In this document: piece after piece, positions 1 to 9,046 of the stretch
Layout: each line of letters starts with the position of its first letter
How positions within the stretch are numbered: the stretch's first letter is position 1
Assembly (NCBI RefSeq): GCF_001590925.1
Contig: NZ_BCTU01000039.1
Coordinates: 1-44,456, forward strand
Length of the DNA: 44,456 nt
Direction: 5' to 3'
DNA from: Serratia plymuthica NBRC 102599
Lineage (GTDB): Bacteria > Pseudomonadota > Gammaproteobacteria > Enterobacterales > Enterobacteriaceae
Translations under genes and position numbers: made by a program
The notes under the pieces: model-generated
What the model was told of the DNA's origin: nothing
Databases searched by the model: none
What the model saw: the letters and a program-made list of their open reading frames with translations, nothing else

Positions 1-107
1 CACCCGAAGGTACTGGATATCGTCTTGTGGAGTGCCCACACAGATTGTCTGATAAATTGTTAAAGAGCGTTCGTTACTGAGATAACTCTCGGTAACGCGG
101 GAGGTGC
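1..107 (-). other. 16S rRNA leader with boxA antiterminator (partial)
   Basis: This is the transcribed leader of an rRNA operon running leftward. The boxA element CTCTTTAACAA lies on the minus strand at 57-67, followed by the conserved ATTTATCAGACAATCTGTG leader sequence. In E. coli this is the Nus-factor antitermination site and contributes to the RNase III stem around 16S. The window ends before mature 16S. Confidence 0.8.
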
Positions 108-135
108 ATATTACGCTTTCCCGCTGAAGAGTCAA
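108..135 (-). promoter_or_regulatory. rRNA operon promoter P2
   Basis: Minus-strand -35 TTGACT (130-135), 16-base spacer and -10 TAATAT (108-113), in the same arrangement as E. coli rrn P2 and about 130 bases downstream of P1. Confidence 0.85.
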
Positions 136-238
136 GCTTTTTTCTTATTAAGAAACGGTGTTTTCACCGGCTTGCTTCTTCCTGGCTGGGCGACTGGTTC
201 TCGTTAGAGGAGTCGTTGTTCCCGGTCAGTGGAGGCGC

Positions 239-266
239 ATTATAGGGAGTTCTCAGAAGCCCGCAA
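239..266 (-). promoter_or_regulatory. rRNA operon promoter P1
   Basis: On the minus strand there is a -35 TTGCGG (261-266), a 16-base spacer and a -10 TATAAT (239-244), followed by the GCGCCTCCACTGA start region typical of enterobacterial rrn P1 promoters. The AT-rich stretch at about 270-300 is a plausible UP element. Position directly downstream of murI matches E. coli rrnB. The rRNA genes themselves lie outside the window to the left. Confidence 0.85.
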
Positions 267-317
267 CCCCTAATTTCAATATTTTTTCCAACCGTTGAAT
301 GTTTAACCAAAACCCTG

Positions 318-1181
318 TTAAAGAGGCAGTTTTTTCAACGATTTAAAGCCATACCCCTGCAAAACGGGCAATAAAGCGTCAGTGTCTTCATTCAACGCCA
401 TGCAATACGCCAGATTATCTTCCTGAGTCGACACCAGATTTTCCTGCGAAGAAATAAGCCAAGCGGTGCGACGAGCAATAGCCGCGCCGGAATCCACCAG
501 TCGGGTTCCTTCAGGCAACACCTGCATTAACTCTTCTGCTAATAGAGGGAAGTGGGTGCAACCGAGTACCACGGTATCCGGCGGCTCGCGCATGCTCAGC
601 CATGGATGCAGAATTTTCTTCAGCGTGGCCAGCGGTACGGCTTCACCGTGCAGCTTGGCTTCCGCCAGTTCCACCAGCTCTGAAGATCCCAATAGCTCGA
701 TCTTGCAATCGGTAGCGAAGCGGGCAATCAACTCATGGGTATAGGTGCGCTGTACGGTACCCCGGGTAGCCAACAGCCCGACAACGCCATTGGCGGTCAA
801 GCGGGCAGCAGGTTTAATCGCGGGCACTACGCCCACTACCGGGAAGGTAAAGCGCTCGCGCAGCGCCGGTAGCGATACGGTACTGGCGGTATTACAGGCG
901 ATGACGACAATCGCCAGAGGATGCCGCTGTTGTACCGCGCTGACAATCTCCAGCACGCGTTCAACGATAAACTCTTCGGATTTCTCGCCGTAGGGGAACG
1001 CCACGTTATCGAAGGCATAGATATAGTGGAGGTCCGGCAGCAATTGCCGAACCTCCTGATACACCGACAGCCCGCCGACGCCGGAATCAAATACCAGCAC
1101 CGTCGGGCGGGGCGTCGCAGTGGTGTTAGAAGGTATAGCTTCCAGTGAGGTAGTATTCTCTTCCTGGAGTAGCGTAGCCAT
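318..1181 (-). CDS. murI: glutamate racemase
   Basis: Interconverts L- and D-glutamate in the cytoplasm to supply D-Glu for peptidoglycan. The 287-residue protein shows the racemase signature VFDSGVGG (D32), ACNTAS with catalytic Cys96, and GCTHFP with catalytic Cys208, the cofactor-independent two-cysteine mechanism. The N-terminal tail before residue 27 resembles the E. coli enzyme, where it is linked to activation by UDP-MurNAc-L-Ala. I chose the ATG at 1181 (MATLLQEEN), not the upstream ATG at 1226, by match to the E. coli start. The start overlaps the end of btuB by 56 bases, as in E. coli, so translational coupling is likely. The rRNA promoters follow directly. Confidence 0.96.
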   Translation of the reverse strand: MATLLQEENTTSLEAIPSNTTATPRPTVLVFDSGVGGLSVYQEVRQLLPDLHYIYAFDNVAFPYGEKSEEFIVERVLEIVSAVQQRHPLAIVVIACNTASTVSLPALRERFTFPVVGVVPAIKPAARLTANGVVGLLATRGTVQRTYTHELIARFATDCKIELLGSSELVELAEAKLHGEAVPLATLKKILHPWLSMREPPDTVVLGCTHFPLLAEELMQVLPEGTRLVDSGAAIARRTAWLISSQENLVSTQEDNLAYCMALNEDTDALLPVLQGYGFKSLKKLPL

Positions 1182-3018
1182 AAGCCGTCTCATAATCTTT
1201 ATCAAACAGGTTGGCAATTCTACCACGAACTGTCAGATGAGATGTGACCGGATACGAAACTGCGAGATCCCACAGGCTGACGCCACCAAGTTTAACTGTT
1301 CGTGTAGTGTAACCACTGTAGTCGCCGTCGTAGCGTTCACCCAGATAATGGTAGGTTACAGCCCAATCGAAGTCATATACCTGCCAGTCCAGCTCATATT
1401 TTACCTGCTGCTTGGCACGACGCAGCAACACTTCGTTGGTTTTTGCATTACGTGGATCAACATAGTCATAACCAATTTGGTGGGTCAACGGCCCGGTATC
1501 AAAGGAAGCCGTAGCTTCAACACCTTTAATGGTTGCTTTATTGACGTTGTAGTAAGCAGAACCAGAACCGCTGGATGCATAGCCGATCAAGTTATCTATA
1601 TCGTTACGATACCCGGTGACACGCCAGGTAACCGGCCCGGTTAATCCCTCAAAACCACCTTCCCACTGTTTACTTTCTTCCGGTTTCAAATCCGGGTTGC
1701 CGCCAAAGCTACCGTATTGTTGCCCCAGATTCGGTGCTTTAAACGCAGTGCCATACGAAGCAATCGCGCGATAACCCTCAACAAACTCCCAAGCAGCACT
1801 GGTTTGCCAGGTACCGTGCCAGCCAAATTGCGAGTTATCGTCACCGCGTACAGCCCCTTCCAGAGTAAAGGCATCAATCTGTTGCTGCCCCGTCAGATAA
1901 ATCCCGGTATTACGCTGGCTCTTGCTATCGGTAATATAAGCTGTGCCTGGCTCAATTTTCTGATCCTGCCAATCGATACCCGTACTGATATTGCCCTTGG
2001 CAACCTGGAACGTATTGCCCCACTGCACATTATATTGTGTGGAATCATCCAAGGTTGCAGAAGCAGAATAAGGACCATACTTGGGATCATAGTTATAGTC
2101 TTTACTGTGGCTATAGCTGGCAATTAGCTGACTGGCATAAATACCGTCCTGGTAACGCAGGCCAGTATCCCAACTTTGGCTATAGAGTTGACGAGTATCA
2201 GGCAGTGCATCTAAATGAGCCGAGTCGGAATAACTGTAATTACCGTCATAAGCCGTACGGTTGTCATAACCGTAGCCACGAACAAAACCGCTGAACACAT
2301 CATTAAACTTATGATCTATGCCGCCATACAGAGACTTGCTCATGAAACCGTCGCGGTCGGATTGCGCCGGGTTGCCGAAACTGTCCGGCAGGTTGGCCAC
2401 CACATCATAGCCTTTGGTATAGGTATAGTTGCCTGCAACCGTCGCGACCGTACGCTCGCCCAGTTGTTGCTGAGTAGACGCGTCATAGGCTTGATAACCG
2501 TTTGAACCGACACCGGCGGAAAGTGTGGTGCCATTCTTCTCGCGGGTAGTAATAATGTTGACCACCCCGCCGATGGCATCAGATCCGTATGCTGCCGAAC
2601 GCGGTCCGCGGATATATTCGACTTTTTGCACCAGCGAGATCGGGATCTGGCTGAGGTCGGAAGAGCCGCTGACGCCAGCCTGATTAAGGCGAATGCCGTC
2701 AATCAGCACCAACACATGGCTGGAGTTGGTACCACGGATAAACAGCGAGCTTTGCTGCCCCAAACCGCCGTTTTGCGCAATATCCACACCCGGTAAACGA
2801 CGCATCACGTCGGTCAGGCTTTTGGCCTGCCAGCGATCGATATCATCACGGGTAACCACAGAGGTGGGCGCCAGCACGGAAGAAACCGGCTGCGGGAAGC
2901 GGTTGGCGGTAACCACCAGGTTATCGCTGTTATTGGCTGTGGTGTTGTCTTGCGCCCATCCAGAAAAAGCCGTGATGGAGGAAACCACCGCCAGCAGTGT
3001 ATTTTTTGTAATTGTCAT
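1126..3018 (-). CDS. btuB: TonB-dependent vitamin B12 outer-membrane receptor
   Basis: Takes up cobalamin across the outer membrane using TonB/ExbBD energy. The 630-residue protein begins with a signal peptide ending near SGWA, followed by a TonB box (DNLVVTANR), a plug domain with the [14 protein letters not shown] and [16 protein letters not shown] blocks, and a 22-strand beta barrel ending in Phe (GSYTF), typical of outer-membrane proteins. It is slightly longer than E. coli BtuB (614). The ATG at 3018 is chosen because it directly precedes the signal peptide; longer upstream starts lie inside the riboswitch. Expression should be repressed by adenosylcobalamin through the upstream riboswitch, and a MetJ-like double box overlaps the proposed promoter. 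The 3' end overlaps murI. Confidence 0.95.
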   Translation of the reverse strand: MTITKNTLLAVVSSITAFSGWAQDNTTANNSDNLVVTANRFPQPVSSVLAPTSVVTRDDIDRWQAKSLTDVMRRLPGVDIAQNGGLGQQSSLFIRGTNSSHVLVLIDGIRLNQAGVSGSSDLSQIPISLVQKVEYIRGPRSAAYGSDAIGGVVNIITTREKNGTTLSAGVGSNGYQAYDASTQQQLGERTVATVAGNYTYTKGYDVVANLPDSFGNPAQSDRDGFMSKSLYGGIDHKFNDVFSGFVRGYGYDNRTAYDGNYSYSDSAHLDALPDTRQLYSQSWDTGLRYQDGIYASQLIASYSHSKDYNYDPKYGPYSASATLDDSTQYNVQWGNTFQVAKGNISTGIDWQDQKIEPGTAYITDSKSQRNTGIYLTGQQQIDAFTLEGAVRGDDNSQFGWHGTWQTSAAWEFVEGYRAIASYGTAFKAPNLGQQYGSFGGNPDLKPEESKQWEGGFEGLTGPVTWRVTGYRNDIDNLIGYASSGSGSAYYNVNKATIKGVEATASFDTGPLTHQIGYDYVDPRNAKTNEVLLRRAKQQVKYELDWQVYDFDWAVTYHYLGERYDGDYSGYTTRTVKLGGVSLWDLAVSYPVTSHLTVRGRIANLFDKDYETAYGYATPGREYYLTGSYTF

Positions 3019-3074
3019 GAAAAAGCATCCAAACTTAATTGGCGGATGCCGCAGGATCATGGCCGGTAATTCGC

Positions 3075-3295
3075 GACAGCCACGGACATTGCGACGTAAT
3101 ACCGGCAGGTCTTCGGGCTTGGGAGTTACAAGTTGCACAGGCAACCTGCACCGGGCGATGACTTCCCATCCTGCAGTGGACAGTGTCTGCGTAAAAACGC
3201 TATCGCCGTGACTTCCCCTTACCGCTGCGCGTCAGCTCCGGATTCACACCGGATTCCCTTTTCACTCGCTGCTTGAGGCCGGACGGCAATGCTAC
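3075..3295 (-). promoter_or_regulatory. cobalamin riboswitch of btuB
   Basis: The minus strand carries the hallmark B12 box (AAGCCCGAAGACCTGCC, 3104-3120) and, nearer the 5' end, the conserved GGGAA...GGTGTGAATCC...AGCTGACGCGCAGC core (about 3224-3262). Order and spacing fit the Cobalamin family (RF00174), and the position directly ahead of btuB is classical. By analogy with E. coli it should lower btuB translation or transcription when adenosylcobalamin is plentiful. The boundaries are approximate. Confidence 0.93.
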
Positions 3296-3317
3296 GATCA
3301 ATGTAAATAGATGTCTA
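3289..3317 (-). promoter_or_regulatory. putative btuB promoter
   Basis: Minus-strand -35 TAGACA (3312-3317), 17-base spacer and -10 TAGCAT (3289-3294), just ahead of the riboswitch. The match to sigma-70 is moderate. A tandem MetJ-like pair (3309-3324) overlaps the -35. Confidence 0.4.
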
Positions 3318-3324
3318 GACTTCC
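3309..3324. promoter_or_regulatory. candidate MetJ operator (two tandem met boxes) at btuB
   Basis: Two adjacent 8-mers, AGATGTCT (7/8 to the consensus AGACGTCT) and AGACTTCC (6/8), form the minimal two-box MetJ operator and cover the proposed btuB -35. The match is at least as good per box as those ahead of metF and metB here. The functional role is an inference. Confidence 0.45.
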
Positions 3325-3356
3325 ACTAATGTTACAAATAATAAACACGACAAAAC

Positions 3357-3384
3357 TGGACTTCACGGGCTGATTCCCTACAAT
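3357..3384 (+). promoter_or_regulatory. trmA promoter with rRNA-like GC discriminator
   Basis: -35 TGGACT (3357-3362), 16-base spacer and -10 TACAAT (3379-3384), followed by CCCCGC. The 16-base spacer and GC-rich discriminator are shared with rRNA P1 promoters. The E. coli trmA promoter is known to resemble that family and to follow growth rate. Confidence 0.6.
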
Positions 3385-3418
3385 CCCCGCTGATCAAATT
3401 TGCCTGACGAGAAGAAAC

Positions 3419-4522
3419 ATGACGCCCGAGAATTTGCCTATTGAACGTTACGATGACCAACTGGCGGAGAAAACTGCCCGGCTGAAGACACTGATGTCAC
3501 CGTTCACGGCACCCGAGCCGGAAGTGTTCCGCTCGCAAGTCGAACATTACCGTATGCGCGCCGAATTCCGCATCTGGCATGATGAAGACGAGATGTATCA
3601 CATCATGTTTGACCAGCAGACCAAGCAACGTATCCGCGTCGATCGTTTCCCGGCCGCCAGCGAATTGATTAACCGCCTGATGAGCGCACTGATCGCCGCT
3701 ATCAAGCCAGAGCCCATCCTGCGCCGCAAGCTGTTCCAGATTGACTATCTGTCGACCCGCAGCGGCAAAATCATTGCTTCGCTGCTGTATCACCGCAAAC
3801 TGGATGAGGCCTGGCAACAACAGGCGGAAAAGCTGCGTGACAGCCTGCGCGCACAGGGCTTTGATTTGCAGTTGATTGGCCGCGCGTCGAAAATGAAAAT
3901 CATGCTGGATCAGGATTATGTAGACGAAGTCCTGCCGGTCGCCGGCCGCGACATGATCTACCGCCAGGTGGAAAACAGCTTCACCCAGCCGAACGCGGCA
4001 ATGAACATACAGATGCTGGAGTGGGCGCTGGACGTAACGGCAGGTTCTCAAGGCGATTTGCTGGAACTCTACTGCGGCAACGGTAACTTCTCGCTGGCGT
4101 TGGCGCGTAATTTCGAGCGGGTGTTGGCCACCGAAATAGCCAAACCTTCGGTCGCGGCGGCGCAGTACAACATTGCGGCCAACCATATCGATAACGTGCA
4201 AATTATCCGCATGGCGGCGGAAGATTTTACCCAGGCGATGAACGGGGTACGGGAGTTTAACCGGCTGAAAGGTATCGATCTGAGCAGCTATAACTGCGAA
4301 ACCATTTTTGTCGATCCGCCGCGCAGCGGGCTGGACGATGAAACGGTAAAAATGGTGCAAGCCTATCCGCGTATTTTGTATATCTCATGCAACCCGGAAA
4401 CGCTGTGCGCCAATCTGGAAACGCTGCAGGAGACTCACCGCGTCAGTCGTCTGGCGCTGTTTGATCAGTTCCCGTACACCCATCATATGGAATGCGGTGT
4501 GTTGTTGGAAAAACGCGTATAA
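3419..4522 (+). CDS. trmA: tRNA (uracil-54-C5)-methyltransferase
   Basis: Makes ribothymidine at position 54 of the T-loop of tRNAs using S-adenosylmethionine. The 367-residue protein is almost the same length as E. coli TrmA (366) and lacks the TRAM domain and Fe-S cluster of RlmC/RlmD paralogues. The SAM motif [16 protein letters not shown] lies around residues 213-228, FVDPPRSG follows, the nucleophilic Cys324 sits in SCNPETLC and the general base Glu358 in HHMECG. It is single-gene, divergent from btuB, with its own promoter and a hairpin after the stop. The ATG at 3419 matches the E. coli start. Confidence 0.96.
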   Translation: MTPENLPIERYDDQLAEKTARLKTLMSPFTAPEPEVFRSQVEHYRMRAEFRIWHDEDEMYHIMFDQQTKQRIRVDRFPAASELINRLMSALIAAIKPEPILRRKLFQIDYLSTRSGKIIASLLYHRKLDEAWQQQAEKLRDSLRAQGFDLQLIGRASKMKIMLDQDYVDEVLPVAGRDMIYRQVENSFTQPNAAMNIQMLEWALDVTAGSQGDLLELYCGNGNFSLALARNFERVLATEIAKPSVAAAQYNIAANHIDNVQIIRMAAEDFTQAMNGVREFNRLKGIDLSSYNCETIFVDPPRSGLDDETVKMVQAYPRILYISCNPETLCANLETLQETHRVSRLALFDQFPYTHHMECGVLLEKRV

Positions 4523-4527
4523 CCTGA

Positions 4528-4552
4528 CAGGGGCGCCGTTGCTGCGCCCCTG
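4528..4552. terminator. hairpin between trmA and yijD
   Basis: A 9-bp perfect stem (CAGGGGCGC / GCGCCCCTG) with a 7-base loop sits between the convergent ends of trmA and yijD. There is no clear T-run on either side, so termination efficiency is uncertain. Confidence 0.55.
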
Positions 4553-4560
4553 CCTAACCT

Positions 4561-4932
4561 TTACGCCTGCGTATTCCCCTCCAGCGCCTTGCGCGCCTTC
4601 AGCTTCACGCCAATCCAGAGCACCAGCGCCACTGCGACAATCGCAGGCAAGAAGTTAGAGCCAATCTGCGGGTATTCCGCACGCACGATCGCACTGTATA
4701 ACAACACCCCCAACAGGAAACAGGCTGCGGCCAGTTTCGGCATGCCATCCGGCATGGCGCGGTGCTGATAACGTTGGTGCAGGCAGTACACCGCCAGAGC
4801 CAAAGCGATTATCGGGAAAATAGAAAACGGCACTACCGAGCTGAACAACGCGGCAAACGAACCGTTGATTGAAAGGCCGGCAATCAACGCCAGCAGTAAA
4901 GTGCCATTCTCACGGCCTGATTTTTCCATCAT
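4561..4932 (-). CDS. yijD: YijD family inner-membrane protein (DUF1422)
   Basis: A small hydrophobic protein of 123 residues whose function is unknown. It resembles E. coli YijD (119 residues) along its whole length, including the [23 protein letters not shown] and YCLHQRY blocks. I see about four membrane segments (roughly residues 12-32, 36-52, 66-84 and 94-110) and a basic C-terminus. It follows fabR by 9 bases and is almost certainly in the same operon, as in E. coli. Two adjacent ATG codons (4932 and 4929) are possible; the second matches the E. coli start, the first has the better spacing to the AGGTAG ribosome site. Confidence 0.9.
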   Translation of the reverse strand: MMEKSGRENGTLLLALIAGLSINGSFAALFSSVVPFSIFPIIALALAVYCLHQRYQHRAMPDGMPKLAAACFLLGVLLYSAIVRAEYPQIGSNFLPAIVAVALVLWIGVKLKARKALEGNTQA

Positions 4933-4941
4933 TTTCTACCT

Positions 4942-5574
4942 TTATACGTGGGACACAGAAGCTTTTTCTTGCTCGCGGCGATACCAGTAATAAGCGCCCT
5001 TGGAAATCATCCGCAGTTGCAACACTAAACGTTCCTCAAGCCGACGCCGTTGGTCGATGTCAATATCCAGCGCTTCGGCACCGGCGCTGAACACGATAGT
5101 CACCATGGCTTCCGCCTGCGCTTCGGTGAAGCTGCGCGGCATATGGTTTTCCAGCTCAAGGTAATCCGCCAGTTCGGCGATAAAATGTTGGATCTCGCGC
5201 GCCACCGCCGCACGGAAGGCGGCCGAGGTACCGGAACGCTCACGCAACAACAGGCGGAAGGCGTTGGGGTTATTGCCGATAAACTCCATAAAGGTGGAGA
5301 CCGAGGTGCGGATCACACTGCCGCCCTTGGCGATACGCTGGCGCGCCTGCCGCATCAGTTGGCGCAGCATCAGGCCACTCTCATCGACCATGGTTAGCCC
5401 AAGCTCGTCCACATCACGGAAGTGTCGGTAAAATGACGTTGGCGCGATGCCCGCCTCGCGTGAGACTTCGCGCAAACTCAGGCTGGCAAAGCTGCGTTCG
5501 GCGCTTAGCTGGCTGAATGCTGCCTCAATGAGGGAACGACGAGTCCGTTCTTTTTGTTGTGCTCTGACGCCCAT
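4942..5574 (-). CDS. fabR: unsaturated fatty acid biosynthesis repressor, TetR family
   Basis: Represses fabA and fabB according to the balance of unsaturated and saturated acyl thioesters. The 210-residue protein has an N-terminal TetR helix-turn-helix (about residues 10-58; [21 protein letters not shown]) nearly identical to E. coli FabR, then an all-helical ligand/dimer domain. The ATG at 5574 (MGVRAQQKE) is chosen by match to E. coli; in-frame ATGs a few codons upstream (5580, 5601) cannot be excluded. It heads the fabR-yijD operon and is divergent from sthA, as in E. coli. Confidence 0.95.
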   Translation of the reverse strand: MGVRAQQKERTRRSLIEAAFSQLSAERSFASLSLREVSREAGIAPTSFYRHFRDVDELGLTMVDESGLMLRQLMRQARQRIAKGGSVIRTSVSTFMEFIGNNPNAFRLLLRERSGTSAAFRAAVAREIQHFIAELADYLELENHMPRSFTEAQAEAMVTIVFSAGAEALDIDIDQRRRLEERLVLQLRMISKGAYYWYRREQEKASVSHV

Positions 5575-5790
5575 ATGCATATCCAGATAAGATCCATTCA
5601 TTGAGTCTAACGCCGTGGAGTCGGCAATATAGCAAATTTTATTGCAACAGCATTTATACAAACGCGTCCTGTCACAGTTTCAGCCTGTACCATTTGTGCT
5701 TTGCCTCAAAAAGCCTAATGGTGATTGGGCGCTCAGCGCTATGATGTTAAGATACCGTTGTAATTTTGTATAAGAACAGGTCTCTCCTAC

Positions 5791-7188
5791 ATGCAACAGC
5801 ACTATCAATTTGATGCCATTGTAATTGGCTCGGGCCCTGGTGGTGAAGGTGCCGCTATGGGGCTGGTGAAACAGGGCGCCCGCGTGGCCGTTATCGAACG
5901 GTACAATAATGTGGGCGGCGGATGTACTCATTGGGGTACCATCCCGTCCAAAGCCCTCCGCCACGCCGTCAGCCGCATTATCGAATTCAACCAGAACCCG
6001 CTTTACAATAATTCACGCACGCTCAGTGCAACCTTCCCTGACATTTTACGCCACGCCGATAACGTCATTAATCAGCAAACCCGAATGCGCCAGGGTTTCT
6101 ATGAACGCAACCAGTGCAAACTGTTTGCCGGCGATGCGCGCTTTATCGATGCCAACACCGTCAGCGTCAGCTACATGGATGGCACCCAGGACACCATCCG
6201 CGCCGATCATATCGTGATCGCCTGCGGCTCGCGCCCTTACCACCCGGCCAGCGTCGACTTCAATCATCCGCGCATCTATGACAGCGATTCCATTCTCGAA
6301 CTGAGCCACGAACCGCGGCACGTAATCATTTACGGCGCCGGGGTGATCGGCTGTGAATACGCGTCGATCTTCCGTGGCCTGAACGTGAAGGTGGATCTGA
6401 TCAACACCCGCGATCGCCTGCTGGCATTCCTCGATCAGGAAATGTCGGACTCGCTGTCATACCACTTCTGGAACAATGGCGTGGTGATCCGTCACAACGA
6501 AGAGTTCGAGAAGATCGAAGGCACCGAAGACGGCGTGATTGTTCACCTGAAATCCGGCAAGAAAGTGAAAGCGGATTGCCTGCTGTACGCCAACGGGCGT
6601 ACCGGTAACACCGATTCACTCGGGCTGGAGAATGTCGGTCTGGAGTCAGACAGCCGCGGCCTGCTGAAAGTGAACAGCATGTACCAGACCGCGCTGGCGC
6701 ACATTTACGCCGTGGGTGACGTTATTGGTTATCCGAGCCTGGCATCCGCCGCTTACGATCAGGGCCGCATAGCCGCACAGGCGATCGCCTCCGGCGAAGC
6801 CAGCGGGCATCTGATCGAAGACATTCCGACCGGTATCTACACCATTCCGGAAATCAGCTCCGTCGGTAAAACCGAGCAGGAACTGACGGCAATGAAAGTG
6901 CCGTATGAAGTGGGCCGCGCCCAGTTCAAGCATCTCGCACGTGCGCAGATTGCCGGGATGAACGTCGGCAGCCTGAAGATCCTGTTCCATCGCGACACCC
7001 TGCAGATCCTCGGGATCCACTGCTTCGGCGAGCGTGCGGCGGAGATCATCCACATCGGCCAGGCGATCATGGAACAGAAAGGTGAAGGCAATACTATCGA
7101 ATATTTCGTTAATACGACCTTCAACTATCCGACCATGGCCGAAGCCTACCGGGTGGCAGCGCTAAACGGCTTAAACCGCCTGTTTTAA
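5791..7188 (+). CDS. sthA: soluble pyridine nucleotide transhydrogenase
   Basis: A FAD enzyme that transfers reducing equivalents between NADPH and NAD+, mainly using up excess NADPH. It has 465 residues against 466 in E. coli SthA. An N-terminal FAD fold ([14 protein letters not shown]), an NAD(P) fold ([15 protein letters not shown]) and a C-terminal dimer domain are visible. At the redox-disulfide position it has [14 protein letters not shown], with a single Cys instead of the CxxxxC of lipoamide dehydrogenases; this is normal for SthA. Its 3' end overlaps that of oxyR by 18 bases tail-to-tail, the same overlap as in E. coli. Confidence 0.96.
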   Translation: MQQHYQFDAIVIGSGPGGEGAAMGLVKQGARVAVIERYNNVGGGCTHWGTIPSKALRHAVSRIIEFNQNPLYNNSRTLSATFPDILRHADNVINQQTRMRQGFYERNQCKLFAGDARFIDANTVSVSYMDGTQDTIRADHIVIACGSRPYHPASVDFNHPRIYDSDSILELSHEPRHVIIYGAGVIGCEYASIFRGLNVKVDLINTRDRLLAFLDQEMSDSLSYHFWNNGVVIRHNEEFEKIEGTEDGVIVHLKSGKKVKADCLLYANGRTGNTDSLGLENVGLESDSRGLLKVNSMYQTALAHIYAVGDVIGYPSLASAAYDQGRIAAQAIASGEASGHLIEDIPTGIYTIPEISSVGKTEQELTAMKVPYEVGRAQFKHLARAQIAGMNVGSLKILFHRDTLQILGIHCFGERAAEIIHIGQAIMEQKGEGNTIEYFVNTTFNYPTMAEAYRVAALNGLNRLF

Positions 7189-8088
7189 CGTGGTACTGAA
7201 GTAGTTCTGCATGTGCTCGCGGATCGCCTCGGCCAATTGCTCATAACGACTGCGCAATGGGGAGCCGGGGCGGTACACCAGCGCAATGGTGCGCTTCGGT
7301 TCCGGTTTATAACAGTCGAGGTAGCAGACGCCGTCTCGCTCACGCTGTGGCGGTACCGCAAGCGTTGGCAACAGGGTAATGCCGCTGCCTGCCGCCACCA
7401 TATTGCGCAGCGTTTCCAGACTGGTCGCGCGGAAGTGAGTATCCTCGTCCGCCCCCGCCTGGAAGCAAAAACCCATCGCCTGATCGCGCAAGCAGTGGCC
7501 ATCTTCCAGCATCAGCAGTTTTTCGCCCGCCAAATCCGGCATCGCTACGCGATCGCGCTGCGCCCATGGGTGATCGGAATACACCGCCAGCTTCATCGGC
7601 TCATCAAATAGCGGCACTTCGATAAAGGCTTCCGTTTCCTTCACCAGCGCCAGAATGGCGCAGTCCAGCTTGCCGCTGTCGAGTTGCGCCAGCAGTTGAT
7701 GGGTCTGCGCTTCATGCAGGTACATTTCCAGCTTGGGAAAGGTTTTATGCAGGGTAGGAATGATCTGTGGCAGCAAATAAGGCCCAACGGTAGGGATCAA
7801 GCCGATATGCAGCGGCCCCGACATAGCTTCCCCTTGTTGGCTGGCCATCTCTTTCAGGACTTTGACTTCGCGCAGCACGGTACGCGCCTGCTCCACCAGC
7901 AACAAGCCCGCCTGGGTGAATAACACCTTGCGGCTGGTACGTTCGAGCAGCATCACGCCCAGTTCGTCTTCCAGCTTGCGGATCTGCCCACTGAGCGTGG
8001 GTTGGCTAACATGGCATGAATCGGCGGCACGGCGGAAATGCCGATGCTCGGCCAAGGCGACCAGGTACTCTAAATCACGAATATTCAT
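7171..8088 (-). CDS. oxyR: hydrogen peroxide sensor and LysR-type regulator OxyR
   Basis: Activates peroxide defence genes when oxidised. The protein has 305 residues, the same as E. coli OxyR. The N-terminal LysR helix-turn-helix lies at about residues 1-60 ([24 protein letters not shown]), and the redox pair Cys199 and Cys208 is present in [14 protein letters not shown]. The ATG at 8088 (MNIRDLEYL) is chosen by family match; six extra codons are possible upstream. It is divergent from a peroxiredoxin-glutaredoxin gene with an OxyR-type site between them, so autorepression and activation of the neighbour are likely. No OxyS-like sRNA was recognised in the intergenic region. Confidence 0.97.
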   Translation of the reverse strand: MNIRDLEYLVALAEHRHFRRAADSCHVSQPTLSGQIRKLEDELGVMLLERTSRKVLFTQAGLLLVEQARTVLREVKVLKEMASQQGEAMSGPLHIGLIPTVGPYLLPQIIPTLHKTFPKLEMYLHEAQTHQLLAQLDSGKLDCAILALVKETEAFIEVPLFDEPMKLAVYSDHPWAQRDRVAMPDLAGEKLLMLEDGHCLRDQAMGFCFQAGADEDTHFRATSLETLRNMVAAGSGITLLPTLAVPPQRERDGVCYLDCYKPEPKRTIALVYRPGSPLRSRYEQLAEAIREHMQNYFSTTLKQAV

Positions 8089-8107
8089 TTTTTCCCTCCA
8101 GACCATG

Positions 8108-8144
8108 ATAGCTCATGGCGATAGATAAGATAGCAATGAGCGAT
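8108..8144. promoter_or_regulatory. predicted OxyR binding site
   Basis: Four quarter-sites spaced exactly 11 bases apart: ATAG (8108), CGAT (8119), ATAG (8130) and CGAT (8141). This fits the OxyR pattern ATAG-N7-CTAT-N7-ATAG-N7-CTAT with one mismatch in each CTAT. It lies 20 bases ahead of oxyR and about 95 ahead of prx-grx. Confidence 0.7.
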
Positions 8145-8238
8145 TAGATCTATCAAGCCCCGACGTCAATAATGTGTCCCAACGAAGCGATACAGCGCTA
8201 ACAGCCAAAAATTATTTTCCTAATTAAGGGGTTAATCC

Positions 8239-8970
8239 ATGTTTACCAGCCAAGAAGGCAAAAAAGTTCCTCAGGTTACTTTCCACACTCGTCAGGGCGA
8301 CCAATGGATTGATGTCACCACCAATGACCTGTTCAAAGATAAAACCGTCATCGTATTTTCTCTGCCGGGCGCGTTTACCCCGACCTGCTCTTCCAGCCAT
8401 TTGCCACGCTACAACGAGCTGTCCAGCGTGTTCAAACAGCACGGCGTTGACAGCATCTTGTGCGTCTCCGTGAACGACACCTTCGTGATGAACGCCTGGA
8501 AAGCCGATCAGCACGCGGAAAACATCACCTTCGTGCCGGACGGCAACGGAGAGTTCACCAAAGGCATGAACATGCTGGTCGAGAAAGCCGATCTGGGCTT
8601 CGGTCCACGTTCATGGCGTTACTCGATGCTGGTGCGCAACGGCGTGGTGGAAAAAATGTTCGTCGAGCCCAACAAACCGGGCGACCCGTTTGAAGTCTCT
8701 GACGCCGACACCATGCTGAAATACCTGGCGCCGGAATTCAAAGTGCAGGAATCGGTTTCGCTGTTCACCAAGCCTGGCTGCCCGTTCTGCGCCAAAGCCA
8801 AACAGATGCTGCAAGAACGCGGTATCCAGTATGAAGAAATCGTGCTGGGCAAAGACGCCACCACCGTCAGCCTGCGTGCCGTCAGCGGCCGCGCCACCGT
8901 ACCTCAGGTGTTTATCGGCGGCCGTCACATCGGCGGCAGCGATGACCTGGAAAATTTCCTGTCAGCCTGA
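8239..8970 (+). CDS. peroxiredoxin-glutaredoxin hybrid protein (Prx5/Grx)
   Basis: Glutathione-dependent peroxidase with its own glutaredoxin, like Haemophilus influenzae hybrid Prx5 (HI0572). Residues 1-165 form a Prx5 domain with peroxidatic Cys50 in GAFTPTC; residues 172-243 form a glutaredoxin with CPFC (Cys181, Cys184) and the glutathione-binding TVPQVF and GGSDDL segments. The protein reduces H2O2 or alkyl hydroperoxides and is re-reduced internally by the Grx domain and glutathione (family knowledge). It is divergent from oxyR across a predicted OxyR site, so peroxide induction is expected. A ribosome site AAGGGG precedes the ATG, and a strong terminator follows before the Lpd-like gene. 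Confidence 0.93.
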   Translation: MFTSQEGKKVPQVTFHTRQGDQWIDVTTNDLFKDKTVIVFSLPGAFTPTCSSSHLPRYNELSSVFKQHGVDSILCVSVNDTFVMNAWKADQHAENITFVPDGNGEFTKGMNMLVEKADLGFGPRSWRYSMLVRNGVVEKMFVEPNKPGDPFEVSDADTMLKYLAPEFKVQESVSLFTKPGCPFCAKAKQMLQERGIQYEEIVLGKDATTVSLRAVSGRATVPQVFIGGRHIGGSDDLENFLSA

Positions 8971-9003
8971 TTAATCAATAATAACGAAGACAACGTGAAC
9001 TTT

Positions 9004-9029
9004 GGCGGGCTCCGGCCCGCCCTTTTTTT
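9004..9029 (+). terminator. terminator after prx-grx
   Basis: The stem GGCGGGC / GCCCGCC with a short loop is followed by C and seven T residues, a textbook intrinsic terminator. It partly separates prx-grx from the downstream flavoprotein gene. Confidence 0.85.
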
Positions 9030-9046
9030 ACCTTTAAGGAGCGGAT

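Noticed and set aside
1126-1181. Possible error at the btuB-murI overlap
   Set aside because: The 56-base overlap is the same as in E. coli and both proteins are full length.
5924-5958. Missing second redox cysteine in SthA
   Set aside because: A single Cys at this motif is normal for soluble transhydrogenases of this family.
8089-8238. OxyS-type small RNA divergent from oxyR
   Set aside because: No OxyS-like sequence or terminator was seen in the 150-base gap, and the prx-grx gene starts at 8239.
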